Assembly: GCF_947495965.1 (NCBI RefSeq)
Contig: NZ_CANMBB010000002.1
Location: forward strand, 186,001 to 250,000
DNA from: an uncultured Maribacter sp.
Lineage (GTDB): Bacteria; Bacteroidota; Bacteroidia; Flavobacteriales; Flavobacteriaceae
Direction of reading: 5' to 3'
Length of the DNA stretch: 64,000 nucleotides
Shown here: positions 16,937-25,944 of the stretch, piece by piece
Layout: the number at the start of each line of letters is the position of its first letter
Position numbering within the stretch: position 1 is the first letter of the stretch
The notes under the pieces: model-generated
The model's input: the letters and a program-made list of their open reading frames with translations, nothing else
What the model was told of the DNA's origin: nothing
The model's database searches: none
Position numbers and translations under genes: made by a program

Positions 16937-18076
16937 ATGAGCAAAACTTTTGATATTATTGGAGCGGGAATAGGTGGATTAACTACTGCAATTGCATTAG
17001 AAAGAAAAGGAATTAAGACAAGAATATTTGAACAAGCAGGAGAAATAAAACAGGTAGGAGCAGGTATTATTTTAGCTAATAATGCGATGCAGGTTTATGA
17101 TAAATTGGGTTTACGAAATATAATTGAAAAAAATGGAAACCCTATTTCTTCTATGAGCATAACAAAGAAAAATTTAAAACCTCTTTCTAGAATTGATTTG
17201 TCCGACTTTGAGCAAAAATACAACACCAAAAATATTGCAATACATAGAGGAACTTTACAACAAATATTGATTAAGGAATTAAAAACCACCAAAATATATT
17301 TAAATCATAAACTAACTAAAATAGAAAAAAACGAAAATGATTATGATTTAAAGTTTTCAAATGGAGGAAAAATAAAATCTGTCTACGTTATAGGAGCAGA
17401 CGGATTAAATTCCATGGTACGGGAAACTATATTCCCTACTACTAGTATAAGAAAAGCAAATCAAATATGCTGGAGGGGAATTACAGATTATAAATTGCCA
17501 AAAAAATATGGCAATGAATTAAATGAGGCTTGGGGAAAAACAGAACGTTTTGGCTTTGTACAAATAGCAGAAAATAAAGTGTATTGGTATGCTTTAAAAG
17601 CTTTTAAAGAAGATAATAATGAATTTTCTGTAAAAGATTTAAACGCTTATTTTAAGGACTATAATACTATTATTAAGGATTTAGTAAAAGCAACGAATAA
17701 AGAAAAGATACATACTGCAGAGATTTCAGATTTAAAACCAACCAACATTTGGTATAAAGAAAATGTATGTTTAATAGGAGACTCTGCACATGCTACAACT
17801 CCAAATATGGGACAGGGAGCTTGCCAAGCTATCGAAGATGCTTATGTACTTACGGAATGTTTAGAAAAATATGATGTAGATAAAGCATTCTTAGAATATC
17901 AAAAAATAAGGTTACCCAAAGCACACCAAATAGTTAAATCCAGTTGGATGGTTGGAAAAATGGCTCATTTTTCAAATCCAATATTGATTGGTTTACGTAA
18001 TTTAATGTTACAAGTAACCCCTGCATCTGTAAATAAAAGACAAAATGAACAAATTTTTCAATTGGCTGTAATATAA
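16937..18076 (+). CDS. FAD-dependent monooxygenase (PHBH/UbiH class A type)
   Basis: The 379-residue protein has the three signatures of class A flavin monooxygenases: the Rossmann dinucleotide motif GAGIGGLTTAIALERKG near residue 9, the middle GADGLNSMVRE (DG motif), and the C-terminal GDSAHATTPNMGQGACQAIEDA (GD motif) that contacts the flavin ribityl. It would use NAD(P)H and O2 to hydroxylate an aromatic or similar compound. The substrate is unknown. It follows menB by 63 bases; a link to quinone chemistry is tempting but not shown. A strong terminator follows. Confidence 0.88.
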   Translation: MSKTFDIIGAGIGGLTTAIALERKGIKTRIFEQAGEIKQVGAGIILANNAMQVYDKLGLRNIIEKNGNPISSMSITKKNLKPLSRIDLSDFEQKYNTKNIAIHRGTLQQILIKELKTTKIYLNHKLTKIEKNENDYDLKFSNGGKIKSVYVIGADGLNSMVRETIFPTTSIRKANQICWRGITDYKLPKKYGNELNEAWGKTERFGFVQIAENKVYWYALKAFKEDNNEFSVKDLNAYFKDYNTIIKDLVKATNKEKIHTAEISDLKPTNIWYKENVCLIGDSAHATTPNMGQGACQAIEDAYVLTECLEKYDVDKAFLEYQKIRLPKAHQIVKSSWMVGKMAHFSNPILIGLRNLMLQVTPASVNKRQNEQIFQLAVI

Positions 18077-18083
18077 GTACAAA

Positions 18084-18120
18084 CAAAACCCTCTAAGATT
18101 AATCTTAGAGGATTTTGTTT
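18084..18120. terminator. Bidirectional terminator (perfect 22-bp inverted repeat)
   Basis: CCTCTAAGATT (18090-18100) is followed directly by its complement AATCTTAGAGG (18101-18111), with AAAAC to the left and a TTTTGTTTT run to the right. It lies between two convergent genes and can serve both. Confidence 0.8.
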
Positions 18121-18142
18121 TATATATAAGTTTTGTAATTAA

Positions 18143-18742
18143 TTATTTACCCCCATCTAAAATCTCCTGTAATTGCTTTAATTCCTCCCATTTGCCATCT
18201 TTAGCTAGTTTAGCTTGTTGTGGCCAAGTTCCAGGTTTGTGCATTCTAAATCTAGGGCCTGCTTCTTTTATAATTCCCTCAAGAACAGAAATAGATGTGT
18301 TACTTAATTTTTCAAAAGTATCTATACCGTTTTCTATTAAAATTGAAGATAGTTTAGGACCTACACCTTCAATCTTTTTTAAATCGTCCTTTTGAACTTC
18401 TTTTGCAACCTTCTTTTTAGTAGGTATAGCACTTAAATCTACCACACCATTTTCTATTCCTTCAAACGGAGAAGCGGTGTATGCATCTGCTTCACTATCA
18501 TTAAACCAGCCATTATCTTCACTTAAATAACGAAATTCATAACGTTTCCCATTTTCAAGTTTTATATTTTTTACAAAGGTATTCCCTTCTTTTTTCATTT
18601 GGCTAGCACTGCTATTCGTTTGCCAATTATTAAAATCTCCTAATAGTAAAATAGAAGAAGTACTTGGTGCTTCTTGTTCCTCAATTGTAAATTTTACTGT
18701 AGTATGTGAACTGTTTTTTTTAATTTCTTTAACTAATGCCAT
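18143..18742 (-). CDS. CBM48-like glycogen-binding domain fused to helix-hairpin-helix
   Basis: The 199 residues split in two. Residues about 22-105 form an E-set/isoamylase early-set (CBM48/AMPK-beta-like) domain: ILLLGDFNNWQ, then MKKEGNTFVKNIKLENGKRYEFRYL, then a W-F-N-D-S-E strand. Residues about 118-165 carry a helix-hairpin-helix unit, DDLKKIEGVGPKLSSILIENGIDTF written in two halves, of the type that binds DNA backbone, followed by a Trp-rich tail PGTWPQQAKLAKDGKWEEL. Carbohydrate binding plus an HhH is an unusual combination. No catalytic domain is present. The protein has no signal and should be cytoplasmic. Function unknown. Confidence 0.78.
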   Translation of the reverse strand: MALVKEIKKNSSHTTVKFTIEEQEAPSTSSILLLGDFNNWQTNSSASQMKKEGNTFVKNIKLENGKRYEFRYLSEDNGWFNDSEADAYTASPFEGIENGVVDLSAIPTKKKVAKEVQKDDLKKIEGVGPKLSSILIENGIDTFEKLSNTSISVLEGIIKEAGPRFRMHKPGTWPQQAKLAKDGKWEELKQLQEILDGGK

Positions 18743-18936
18743 TTTTTGTACTATTTATTTTTATTATAAAAGTAGTATAGAAATTATTGGTTTTTAAAAG
18801 TTTATGTTATTAAATTGTTGTCTTTACTTAAATTATTTTAAGTATTGCATTATAAAGTTGCTATATATTATTGAAAGTAATTTAAGGAGACTTGCTAAAT
18901 ACATGTACAAAAAAAGAAACTATAAAAAGCTAAATC

Positions 18937-19299
18937 ATGACAACAACACCAGAACATGATGCTCGCATTGCTACAATGACTTTTTCTTCGGTTTATCCTC
19001 ACTATATTACAAAAGTGGAGAAGAAAGGAAGAACAAAAGAAGAATTACATCAAGTAATTAGATGGTTAACAGGTTTTAATGAAAGTAAACTTCAAGATCT
19101 AATTACTAAAAAAGCAACATTTAAAGTATTTTTTGAAGAAGCTAAACTTAATGCTAATGTAGAAAAGATTAAAGGTGTAATTTGTGGTTATAGAATAGAA
19201 AATATTGAAACTCCTTTAACAAAACAAGTAAGGTATTTAGATAAATTAGTAGATGAATTAGCGAAAGGACGAAAGATGGAAAAAATCTTGAGAACATAA
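18937..19299 (+). CDS. DUF2200 family protein
   Basis: The 120-residue soluble protein matches DUF2200: it opens [20 protein letters not shown] and continues with [27 protein letters not shown], and a C-terminal block ending [26 protein letters not shown]2200 proteins are small, widespread and of unknown function; they resemble DUF1801-type folds in size only. The gene is alone, about 80 bases ahead of an AraC regulator on the same strand. Confidence 0.85.
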   Translation: MTTTPEHDARIATMTFSSVYPHYITKVEKKGRTKEELHQVIRWLTGFNESKLQDLITKKATFKVFFEEAKLNANVEKIKGVICGYRIENIETPLTKQVRYLDKLVDELAKGRKMEKILRT

Positions 19300-19382
19300 G
19301 TACAACTTGGTGATTGAGAGTACTTATTTATTATAGTAGAATTTATTAGGCAGTATAATTATTTATTTTCTAAGTATCTAAA

Positions 19383-20264
19383 ATGAAAAATGAAATTCCA
19401 AAAGTATCTTTTGATGAAGAACATAAACTTCGTATTGAGGTTATGGATTTTAAACAGCTTTTGGTAAAATTAAAAAATAGCCAAATTAACCATAACCCAT
19501 TTGAGCCTCATAAAATCGAATTCTATATAATATTAATAGTAACCAAAAATACATACACCCACTTTGTAGATTTCACCTCCTATACTTTAAAAGAAGGTAG
19601 TGCATTATTTATAACTAAAAGTCAAGTACAATACTTTACAAATAATTTAAAAAATGCAGAAGGTATTTGTATCATTTTTGATAGTTTTTTTGAAGACAAA
19701 TCATACTATCTTTCTAAAAACTTAAAATTAAACAGGTTATTTAATTACCATATTGAAACCCCTGTATTGCACCAAAAAGAAATGGGAAAGGATAGTCTTG
19801 TAAATATTGCCCAGCAAATGTACGTAGAGTACCATTTTTTTAATACGTTCGCAAAGTCAGAAATGTTAAATGCAATGCTACAAGTACTACTACTAAAAGC
19901 AGAAAGGGCTAAAGAATATCGTTCTATAAGTGGTATTAAAAATCAGTGGTTAGAGACCTTTAGCTCCTTTAAAAATTTATTAGAAAAAAATTATGTAAAT
20001 ACAAGAAATTCAAAAGAATACGCTTCTAGTTTATTTATTTCTTATAAATTTCTAAATGATATTGTAAAACGTCTTACTGGAAAAACCGCTAAAACTTTTA
20101 TAGATGATTTTGTAACTATGGAAATTAAGCGCTATTTAATATCTACCTCATTATCAGTAAAAGAAATTAGCTATAAAACTGGTTTTGAAGAACCAGCCAA
20201 TATGGTTAAGTTTTTCAAGAAAAACACCAATTCCACACCTCTTAAATTTAGACAAGCAGAATAA
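19383..20264 (+). CDS. AraC family transcriptional regulator
   Basis: The 293 residues comprise an N-terminal cupin-like sensor (about 15-110, with YTLKEGSALFITKSQVQYF) and a C-terminal double helix-turn-helix (about 190-290): ASSLFISYKFLNDIVKRLTGKTAKTF as the first recognition unit and SVKEISYKTGFEEPANMVKFFKKNTNSTPLKFR, split here, as the second with the AraC signature. The ligand is unknown. The next gene, a broken ABM/SnoaL lipoprotein, lies 101 bases downstream and is a natural target; loss of the target might leave this regulator without a job. Confidence 0.9.
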   Translation: MKNEIPKVSFDEEHKLRIEVMDFKQLLVKLKNSQINHNPFEPHKIEFYIILIVTKNTYTHFVDFTSYTLKEGSALFITKSQVQYFTNNLKNAEGICIIFDSFFEDKSYYLSKNLKLNRLFNYHIETPVLHQKEMGKDSLVNIAQQMYVEYHFFNTFAKSEMLNAMLQVLLLKAERAKEYRSISGIKNQWLETFSSFKNLLEKNYVNTRNSKEYASSLFISYKFLNDIVKRLTGKTAKTFIDDFVTMEIKRYLISTSLSVKEISYKTGFEEPANMVKFFKKNTNSTPLKFRQAE

Positions 20265-20365
20265 CGTTTAGTTACACTTTTACCATTTTTGCTATCATTT
20301 TGATAATGTATTTACTTAAGAATTGCGAGAACTTTGCAGTGTTAAACAACTAAATACTTTATAAA

Positions 20366-21829
20366 ATGGAATATGTAAAACCTAAATTTTTAATTCTAGC
20401 AATAGCTACATTAATTTTAACTAGCTGTACTAGCGAAGCAAAGAATAATGAAAGAGTATTAGAAGTAACTACTTTTAATTTAAAAACTACTGCCATCGCA
20501 TTAGAGTTTAATGCACTTGATGCCGAAATTGAAAACACTTTTACAAGCAAACAACCTGGTTATATAAGACGCCAAAGTGGTGTAGATGCGCAGGGAAAAT
20601 ATGTAGTTCTTGTGTATTGGAAAACGATAGCAGATGCTAAAGCTTCTATGGATAAGTTTATGAAAGATGCATCAGTTACAAACTATGTTTCTATGATTGA
20701 AAGTGAGAGTATGAAAATGTCACGTTATACTATTAAGGATACATTTACAGCACCTACCAGTAACTTTACAGAGTTAATGACTTTTAAGACTAAAGAAGGT
20801 ATTAATCTTGCAGATTTTAATAAAACAAATAAAAAAGTAGAGACCAATTTTACGGTAAAACAAAAAGGATTTCTACAAAGAATTATTGGCTCTAATGAAA
20901 AAGGAGAACAAGTTGTTTTAGTGTATTGGGATACAAAAGAAAACTCAAATGCTGTAATTAATGATTTTATGAGTGCACCAATAGCTAAAGAATTTATGGG
21001 AATGATGGATCAACCAACAATAAACATGGTGCGTTATGAATCTATTACATCATTAAAAAATGTTACGCTTTCCAATAAAGATAAAGTAGTTGCTTTATTA
21101 AACAGTTTTAATACAGGAGATTATACCCCAGTAAGTTACATTAATCCAAAGAAATATATACAGCATAATTTAGGAGTTGCAGATGGTCTAGAAGGATTTG
21201 GAGCGTTAATGCAACATGCACCATAAGGAGGTTTTAAAGCAGAGGTTATTAGAGCTTTTCAAGATGGAGATTATGTATTTACACATACAAAGTATGATTT
21301 CTTTGGCCCAAAAGCTGGTTTTGATATTTTCCGTTTTCAAGATGGTTTAATAGTAGAACACTGGGATAATTTGTTAGAGGTTCAAAAGCCAAATCCAAGT
21401 GGAAGAACCCAATTTGATGGTACAACTGCAATTTCTAATTTAGACAAAACAGAGGCAAATAAAGCTATAGCCAAAGGTTTTATAGAAAAAGTACTTTTAC
21501 ATGGTGAAATGGGCAAGGTTACTTCATTTATAAACGCAGAAAAATATATACAACACAATCCGGCTGTAGCAGATGGCTTAAAAGGTTTTGGAGAAGCAAT
21601 GAAATATTTTGCAGAAAATGGTTTAGTTATGAAATATGATAAACTTCATATGGTATTAGGACAAGGTAATTTTGTATTAACTGTGAGTGAAGGGAAGTTT
21701 GGCAAAGGAGAACACACCGCTTATTATGATTTGTTTAGAATAGAAGATGGTTTAATTGTAGAACATTGGGATATTATAGCTCCTATACCACCAAAATCTG
21801 AATGGAAAAATACTAATGGTAAGTTTTAA
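20366..21829 (+). pseudogene. Lipoprotein with two ABM and two SnoaL-like domains, interrupted by an in-frame TAA
   Basis: One reading frame runs from ATG 20366 to TAA 21827 with a single internal TAA at 21224-21226 (codon 287). The N-terminus has a lipoprotein signal (LILTSC). Two antibiotic-biosynthesis-monooxygenase-like ferredoxin folds follow (about 28-118 and 128-225, each with VVLVYW), then two SnoaL-like domains with matching KYIQHN, VADGL, and IVEHWD motifs (about 235-335 and 365-475). The stop falls in the middle of the first SnoaL, between MQHAP and GGFKAEVI; homologous folds read straight through. One base change (for example AAA or GAA to TAA) explains it. The bases around the stop, TAAGGAGG, mimic a ribosome site, but no good start codon follows at the right distance. 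Confidence 0.8.
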
Positions 21830-21844
21830 TTTAAGTGTAAGATA

Positions 21845-21890
21845 AAACAAAGGAGGTAAAGGAAAACTCTTTTACCTCTTTGTTTTTAAG
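21845..21890 (+). terminator. Terminator after the broken ABM/SnoaL gene
   Basis: AAACAAAGGAGGTAAA (21845-21860) pairs with TTTACCTCTTTGTTT (21871-21885) with one bulged base, followed by a short T run. Confidence 0.7.
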
Positions 21891-21942
21891 ATTAAGAAGT
21901 ATAAAATCATATTTTTTAGTATTACACAAAATATAAATATTG

Positions 21943-22581
21943 ATGCATATTATACAAGAAAAAAATATAAATCAGGTTTTAATTGAATTGTTCAAGGATG
22001 CAAAAAATGATCGTATAAGAATGATGAAAAGTTTTGCTAAAAATCCTTTTAGAACTATGCAACCTATAGATTTTAAAGAGGTATACCTTTCTATATCTAA
22101 AAACCAAGGTGAAGAATTAGTTTCTTTAATAAAGAAAAATAATTTAAAAAATATTGTGGAATTTGGTACTTCTTTTGGTATTTCTACACTCTTTTTAGCA
22201 GAAGGAGCTATACAAACTCAAGGAAATATTATTACCACAGAATTAATAGAATCTAAAGCTGAAAAAGCGAAAGAAAACTTTAAAAAGGCTGGGGTAGATA
22301 ATTTAATTGAAGTTAGACAAGGTAATGCTTTAGAAACATTAAAAAACCACAACAAACCCATAGATTTATTATTGTTAGATGGGTGGAAAGATTTGTATTT
22401 ACCTTTATTTCAAATGTTAGAAACCAATTTTCATGAAAATACAATAATCTATGTGGATAATGCAGATATGCCAGATTCACAAGATTTTTTAAAAGCAATA
22501 CGCAAAAAAAACAACTTCCAATTACAATCCAAATTTGATGGAAAAGTGGTATTTATTTACACAAAAAAAGAAAAAATATGA
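21943..22581 (+). CDS. O-methyltransferase, class I SAM-dependent
   Basis: The 212-residue protein has a class I methyltransferase fold: motif I VEFGTSFGISTLFLAEGA, an acidic strand end at ITTELIESKAEKAKENF, RQGNALETL, and motif IV-like DLLLLDGWKDLYLPLF followed by YVDNADMP. It most resembles caffeoyl-CoA/catechol O-methyltransferase-like proteins, but the substrate is unknown. ATG 21943 is preferred over TTG 21940. Its end overlaps the next gene by 4 bases (ATGA), and it heads a four-gene operon to 24268. Confidence 0.85.
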   Translation: MHIIQEKNINQVLIELFKDAKNDRIRMMKSFAKNPFRTMQPIDFKEVYLSISKNQGEELVSLIKKNNLKNIVEFGTSFGISTLFLAEGAIQTQGNIITTELIESKAEKAKENFKKAGVDNLIEVRQGNALETLKNHNKPIDLLLLDGWKDLYLPLFQMLETNFHENTIIYVDNADMPDSQDFLKAIRKKNNFQLQSKFDGKVVFIYTKKEKI

Positions 22582-22775
22582 GTCAAATAGAATCATGCCC
22601 AACTTGCGGAGGTAAATCTAAAATAAAAGAAAATGAAGGAGTAACTACCTATGAAGCACTCCAAGACAAAGAAGTTATAAAAAAGGTAGGGCAACTTAAA
22701 AAAGCAATGCAAAAATTTAAAGAAAAAGCAGAAGCTCTAGAAAAAGAGCTACAAGAATTAAAAGGAACAAAATAG
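22578..22775 (+). CDS. Small CxxC plus coiled-coil protein
   Basis: The 65-residue protein has one CPTCGG knuckle at residues 7-12 and then a long charged helix (VIKKVGQLKKAMQKFKEKAE, continuing to the C-terminus) with coiled-coil character. One CxxC can bind zinc only as a dimer or in a partner. The ATGA overlap with the methyltransferase and a 1-base gap to the membrane protein show that it is a real member of the operon. I do not recognise a named family. Confidence 0.75.
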   Translation: MSQIESCPTCGGKSKIKENEGVTTYEALQDKEVIKKVGQLKKAMQKFKEKAEALEKELQELKGTK

Positions 22776-22776
22776 A

Positions 22777-23403
22777 ATGGCATTTATTAAAAGAAATTAT
22801 GGGTGGATTTTAGTAACTATTTTAGCTAGCTTTCCTGTATTCATTTTATTAAATATGGTTAATATTAGCATTTCTAACGGTTTAACTATCCTTTTAGTAG
22901 AAAGCACAACTGGAGAGGGAAGAACCACTCTAGAAATGTTATATCATGTATCTGGAGAATTTGCTATTAGATGGATGACAGCAGTACTAACCTGTACACC
23001 TTTTTTTATTCTTTTTGGAGTAACTAATTTATTTGTTAGACAAGCAATGGGTATTGCAACAGCAGTATGGAGTTTACTTCATTTTATAATTTTTATTTGG
23101 GCAGAAGGTTTTTTAGAAACATTTACCCAAGTAAACTATGTTGCAGGTTTTATAGCTGTATTAATTTTAATTCCATTATTGCTCACTTCAAATAGAAAAT
23201 CAATGAAATGGCTAAAAGTTACATGGAAAAAATTGCAAAGTTTGGCCTATGTTGCTATTTTCTTGAGTCTATTACATGTGGCTATTTTAGAAAAAACATG
23301 GATTATATACACCATAATTGTAGGTGTTGGTTTTATAATAAGAATCCCTATAGTGAAAGAAAAAATAATAACATTTCGTAAAAAAAGAAATGTAGAAAAA
23401 TAA
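22777..23403 (+). CDS. MsrQ/ferric-reductase-like heme membrane protein
   Basis: The 208 residues contain about six membrane segments. The middle has GEFAIRWMTAVLTCTPFF, then RQAMGIATAVWSLLHF, which resembles the W-x-L-R-x-x-x-x-L-x-x-T-P and R-x-x-G-x-x-x-x-x-x-x-x-L-H pattern of MsrQ/YedZ and ferric-reductase-like domains; His residues near 57, 104 and 169 could ligate heme b. MsrQ passes electrons from quinones to periplasmic MsrP, but no MsrP is in the window. Here it is paired with an NmrA/SDR protein 13 bases downstream. Electron donor or acceptor is unknown. Confidence 0.7.
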   Translation: MAFIKRNYGWILVTILASFPVFILLNMVNISISNGLTILLVESTTGEGRTTLEMLYHVSGEFAIRWMTAVLTCTPFFILFGVTNLFVRQAMGIATAVWSLLHFIIFIWAEGFLETFTQVNYVAGFIAVLILIPLLLTSNRKSMKWLKVTWKKLQSLAYVAIFLSLLHVAILEKTWIIYTIIVGVGFIIRIPIVKEKIITFRKKRNVEK

Positions 23404-23416
23404 TAATACAAAGAAC

Positions 23417-24268
23417 ATGAAAATAGCAGTTACATCGGCAAGCGGAAAATTAGGAGCATCTGTAGTAAAACATTTAATTACAGAAATTGGTAAAGAAAAT
23501 GTTATTGGTATTGCAAGAAACGTAGAAAAAGCAAAGCATTTAGGTGTTGAAATTAGAAAAGGAGATTATAATCGTAGAGAAGATTTTAATATTGCTTTAA
23601 AAGGTGTTGATACCGTTTTACTTGTTTCTGGAATGGATGAACCCCAAAAAAGAATTGAACAACATAGAAATGTTATTGAAGCTGCAAAAAGCAATGGTGT
23701 AAAAAAAATAGTATACACTAGTATCGTTGGTGATGAAAATGAAAATGCTTTTAGTCCCGTTGTGCAAAGCAACAGACAAACAGAAAAAGATGTGCAAAAC
23801 TCTGGACTAAACTGGATTATTGGCAGAAACGGAATTTATATTGAGCCAGACATTGAGTACCTTGAATCTTATATAAAAGAAGAAGAAATTAGAAACTGTG
23901 CGGCAGATGGTAAATGTACATACACTAGCAGAGCAGAACTAGGATTTGCCTATAGCAAAATGCTACTAAATAAAAATTTAAATGGACAAGTGTATAATCT
24001 TGTTGGGGAACCAATTACGCAAAGCCAACTAGCGGAATACATAAACAAAGTTTTTGATACAGACCTTGTTTTTAATTCTATTTCTGTAGAAGCATATGCT
24101 AAAGAAAGGAAAGAAGCATTAGGAGAATTTATAGGATCTGTTATTGCAGGTATTTATGAAGGAATAAAGAATGGCGCAAATAACCTTCCGTCCGATTTTG
24201 AGAAAGTTACAGGACGAAAACATAAAAAGCCATTAGAAATGATAAAAGAGATAAAAAAAGCTTACTAA
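23417..24268 (+). CDS. NmrA-like SDR family NAD(P)-binding protein
   Basis: The 283-residue protein is an atypical, extended SDR of the NmrA/YtfG (QOR2) type. It opens MKIAVTSASGKLGASVVKHL (glycine-rich loop of the TGATG..G class, with S-A-S replacing G-A-T), has an Arg for NADPH selection (GIARNVEKAKHLG), and a middle KIVYTSIVGDENE. The usual catalytic Tyr is not obvious, as in NmrA proteins. It may reduce quinones or sense NAD(P) state. It ends the methyltransferase operon and is followed by a strong terminator. Confidence 0.82.
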   Translation: MKIAVTSASGKLGASVVKHLITEIGKENVIGIARNVEKAKHLGVEIRKGDYNRREDFNIALKGVDTVLLVSGMDEPQKRIEQHRNVIEAAKSNGVKKIVYTSIVGDENENAFSPVVQSNRQTEKDVQNSGLNWIIGRNGIYIEPDIEYLESYIKEEEIRNCAADGKCTYTSRAELGFAYSKMLLNKNLNGQVYNLVGEPITQSQLAEYINKVFDTDLVFNSISVEAYAKERKEALGEFIGSVIAGIYEGIKNGANNLPSDFEKVTGRKHKKPLEMIKEIKKAY

Positions 24269-24332
24269 ATATTAGTAGAATTTAAAGAAAACAATAGAGA
24301 AAGTATATATCAATAAGAATATATATAAACTA

Positions 24333-24366
24333 AAAAGAGCCTTGTCTTATTTGACAAGGCTCTTTT
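24333..24366 (+). terminator. Rho-independent terminator
   Basis: A 14-bp stem AAAAGAGCCTTGTC (24333-24346) pairs with GACAAGGCTCTTTT (24353-24366). It closes the methyltransferase operon. Nothing else is recognised between it and 24544. Confidence 0.88.
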
Positions 24367-24544
24367 ACGAGAACACTATATGAAAATGAAAAAATTTACT
24401 CTTTGTTTTTAATAACACTGTAAATATATTTCCCTTTTAGATGTTCTAAAAAGTTATGTTGCCACACAAGAGAAACTTGTGGTTATCTTCTTAAAAATTG
24501 TTGTTTGCAACTTACGAATTAGGTAAGATTTTATTGTAGGAATC

Positions 24545-25879
24545 TTAATCTATACTTTTTGTTATTCCACTTAAAAAAGTATTAAGGTCAAAAATAGGCT
24601 CTTGAACTAATCCCGTACGTACTACAACCAAATCTTTAGAAGGTATTATAAAAACGTATTGTCCTTGAAAACCATTTGCAGAGTACATGTCTTTTGGAAC
24701 ATCAGGGAATTTACCACCAGCATTTAGCCAAAAATGTGCGCCATATACTCCGTCAGAATTTTTTGTTGGTTTTGTTATATAACTAACCCAATCTTTAGAG
24801 AATACTTGTTCCCCATTCCAGTTTCCATTATTTAAATATAGCGTTCCAAACTTACCCCAATCTCTGGTTGTAGCCCAACCATAGGAAGAGCCTACATAAT
24901 TACCTTCCATATCTGCTTCTAAAAGCATCGAATTCATTCCAATTTTATCTATTAAAGCTTTATAGGGATAGTCTAAATATTCTTGCCTTGTAGAAAATTG
25001 GTCTCTAAGAATACCAGAAAGTAGGTTGCTAGTTCCTGAAGAGTAATTCCATATTTCTGAAGGTTTTGCTATTGCTTTTTTATCTCTTTGGGGTTTTGTC
25101 ATATCTGCATCTAGGTACAGCATTTTAGTAACATCAGATATTTTAGTATAATCTTCTTCCCATTCTAAACCACTTTGCATACGTAGTAAATGGTTAATAG
25201 TAATGTCTTTACGTTCATCATTTTGCCATTCAGGAATAGAAGTAATAGAGTTTATATTAATCTTACCTTCATGTTCTAAGATACCGTATAATGTAGAAAT
25301 AATACTTTTAGTCATAGACCAACCTAATATAGGTGTTTCTTTAGAAAAACCATCTGCATATTTTTCTGCAATAATTCTGTTTTTATGAATAACAAGAACG
25401 GTTCTTGTTTTATTTATCTCGGGTGCACTAAAAGCAAAATCTACAGCTTTAAGTAACTGTTTATAATCTACAGAGGAAAAAATGGTGTCTAAAGCTTTGT
25501 TATTCCCAAAAGGATAGGGTAGCGTGTCTATCACTTTATTTCTTCTAGGTTTTAATGTCATTTTAGAAGCATCAAAACTATCATTTACTAAAACACAACC
25601 TAAGCCTTCTCTATATACGGTTTTACGCTCCATTAGTCCAAAAACAGTAGCAGAGCCAATTTTCTCTTTTTCATTAAAAGCAACATCTGCCAATTTTATT
25701 AAAGGCATATTGTTATCATTGGCAGTTATAGAAGCTACAGAGCGTTTTGAAATAAGAGCATTAGATGTTAAATTTTTAGAAGCATACCCAGAAATTATAT
25801 TCAGTTTTGGGTAATTTAAGTATATAGCTATTCCAAGGATGATAATTAAGGCGAGGAAAATTCTCTTTATTATTTTCAA
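24545..25879 (-). CDS. Serine hydrolase, class C beta-lactamase family
   Basis: The 444-residue protein has an N-terminal membrane anchor or uncleaved signal (IFLALIIILGIAIYL) and a penicillin-binding-like serine hydrolase domain. The S-x-x-K motif is S-M-T-K in ILGWSMTKSIISTL, the Y-x-N-like motif is YSSGTSN, and the C-terminal strand has FIIPSKDLVVVRTG, in place of KTG. It resembles esterases and 6-aminohexanoate-dimer-hydrolase-like proteins more than true AmpC lactamases. Likely periplasmic; substrate unknown. It stands alone on the minus strand, divergent from the 3D-domain lipoprotein gene. Confidence 0.85.
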   Translation of the reverse strand: MKIIKRIFLALIIILGIAIYLNYPKLNIISGYASKNLTSNALISKRSVASITANDNNMPLIKLADVAFNEKEKIGSATVFGLMERKTVYREGLGCVLVNDSFDASKMTLKPRRNKVIDTLPYPFGNNKALDTIFSSVDYKQLLKAVDFAFSAPEINKTRTVLVIHKNRIIAEKYADGFSKETPILGWSMTKSIISTLYGILEHEGKININSITSIPEWQNDERKDITINHLLRMQSGLEWEEDYTKISDVTKMLYLDADMTKPQRDKKAIAKPSEIWNYSSGTSNLLSGILRDQFSTRQEYLDYPYKALIDKIGMNSMLLEADMEGNYVGSSYGWATTRDWGKFGTLYLNNGNWNGEQVFSKDWVSYITKPTKNSDGVYGAHFWLNAGGKFPDVPKDMYSANGFQGQYVFIIPSKDLVVVRTGLVQEPIFDLNTFLSGITKSID

Positions 25880-25944
25880 AAGTGTAGTTTTAGTTATTAT
25901 CGTAAATTTAAAAAAAGAAATGATACTAATACACCTCTTGTAAT

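Noticed and set aside
21224-21236. TAAGGAGG as a functional Shine-Dalgarno site
   Set aside because: No start codon at 5-10 bases in the needed frame, and flavobacteria rely little on such sites; the bases are part of the interrupted coding frame.
21371-21829. A separate 152-codon gene beginning with TTG
   Set aside because: It is in the same frame as the upstream part, starts inside a SnoaL domain and has no signal; it is better read as the second half of one interrupted gene.
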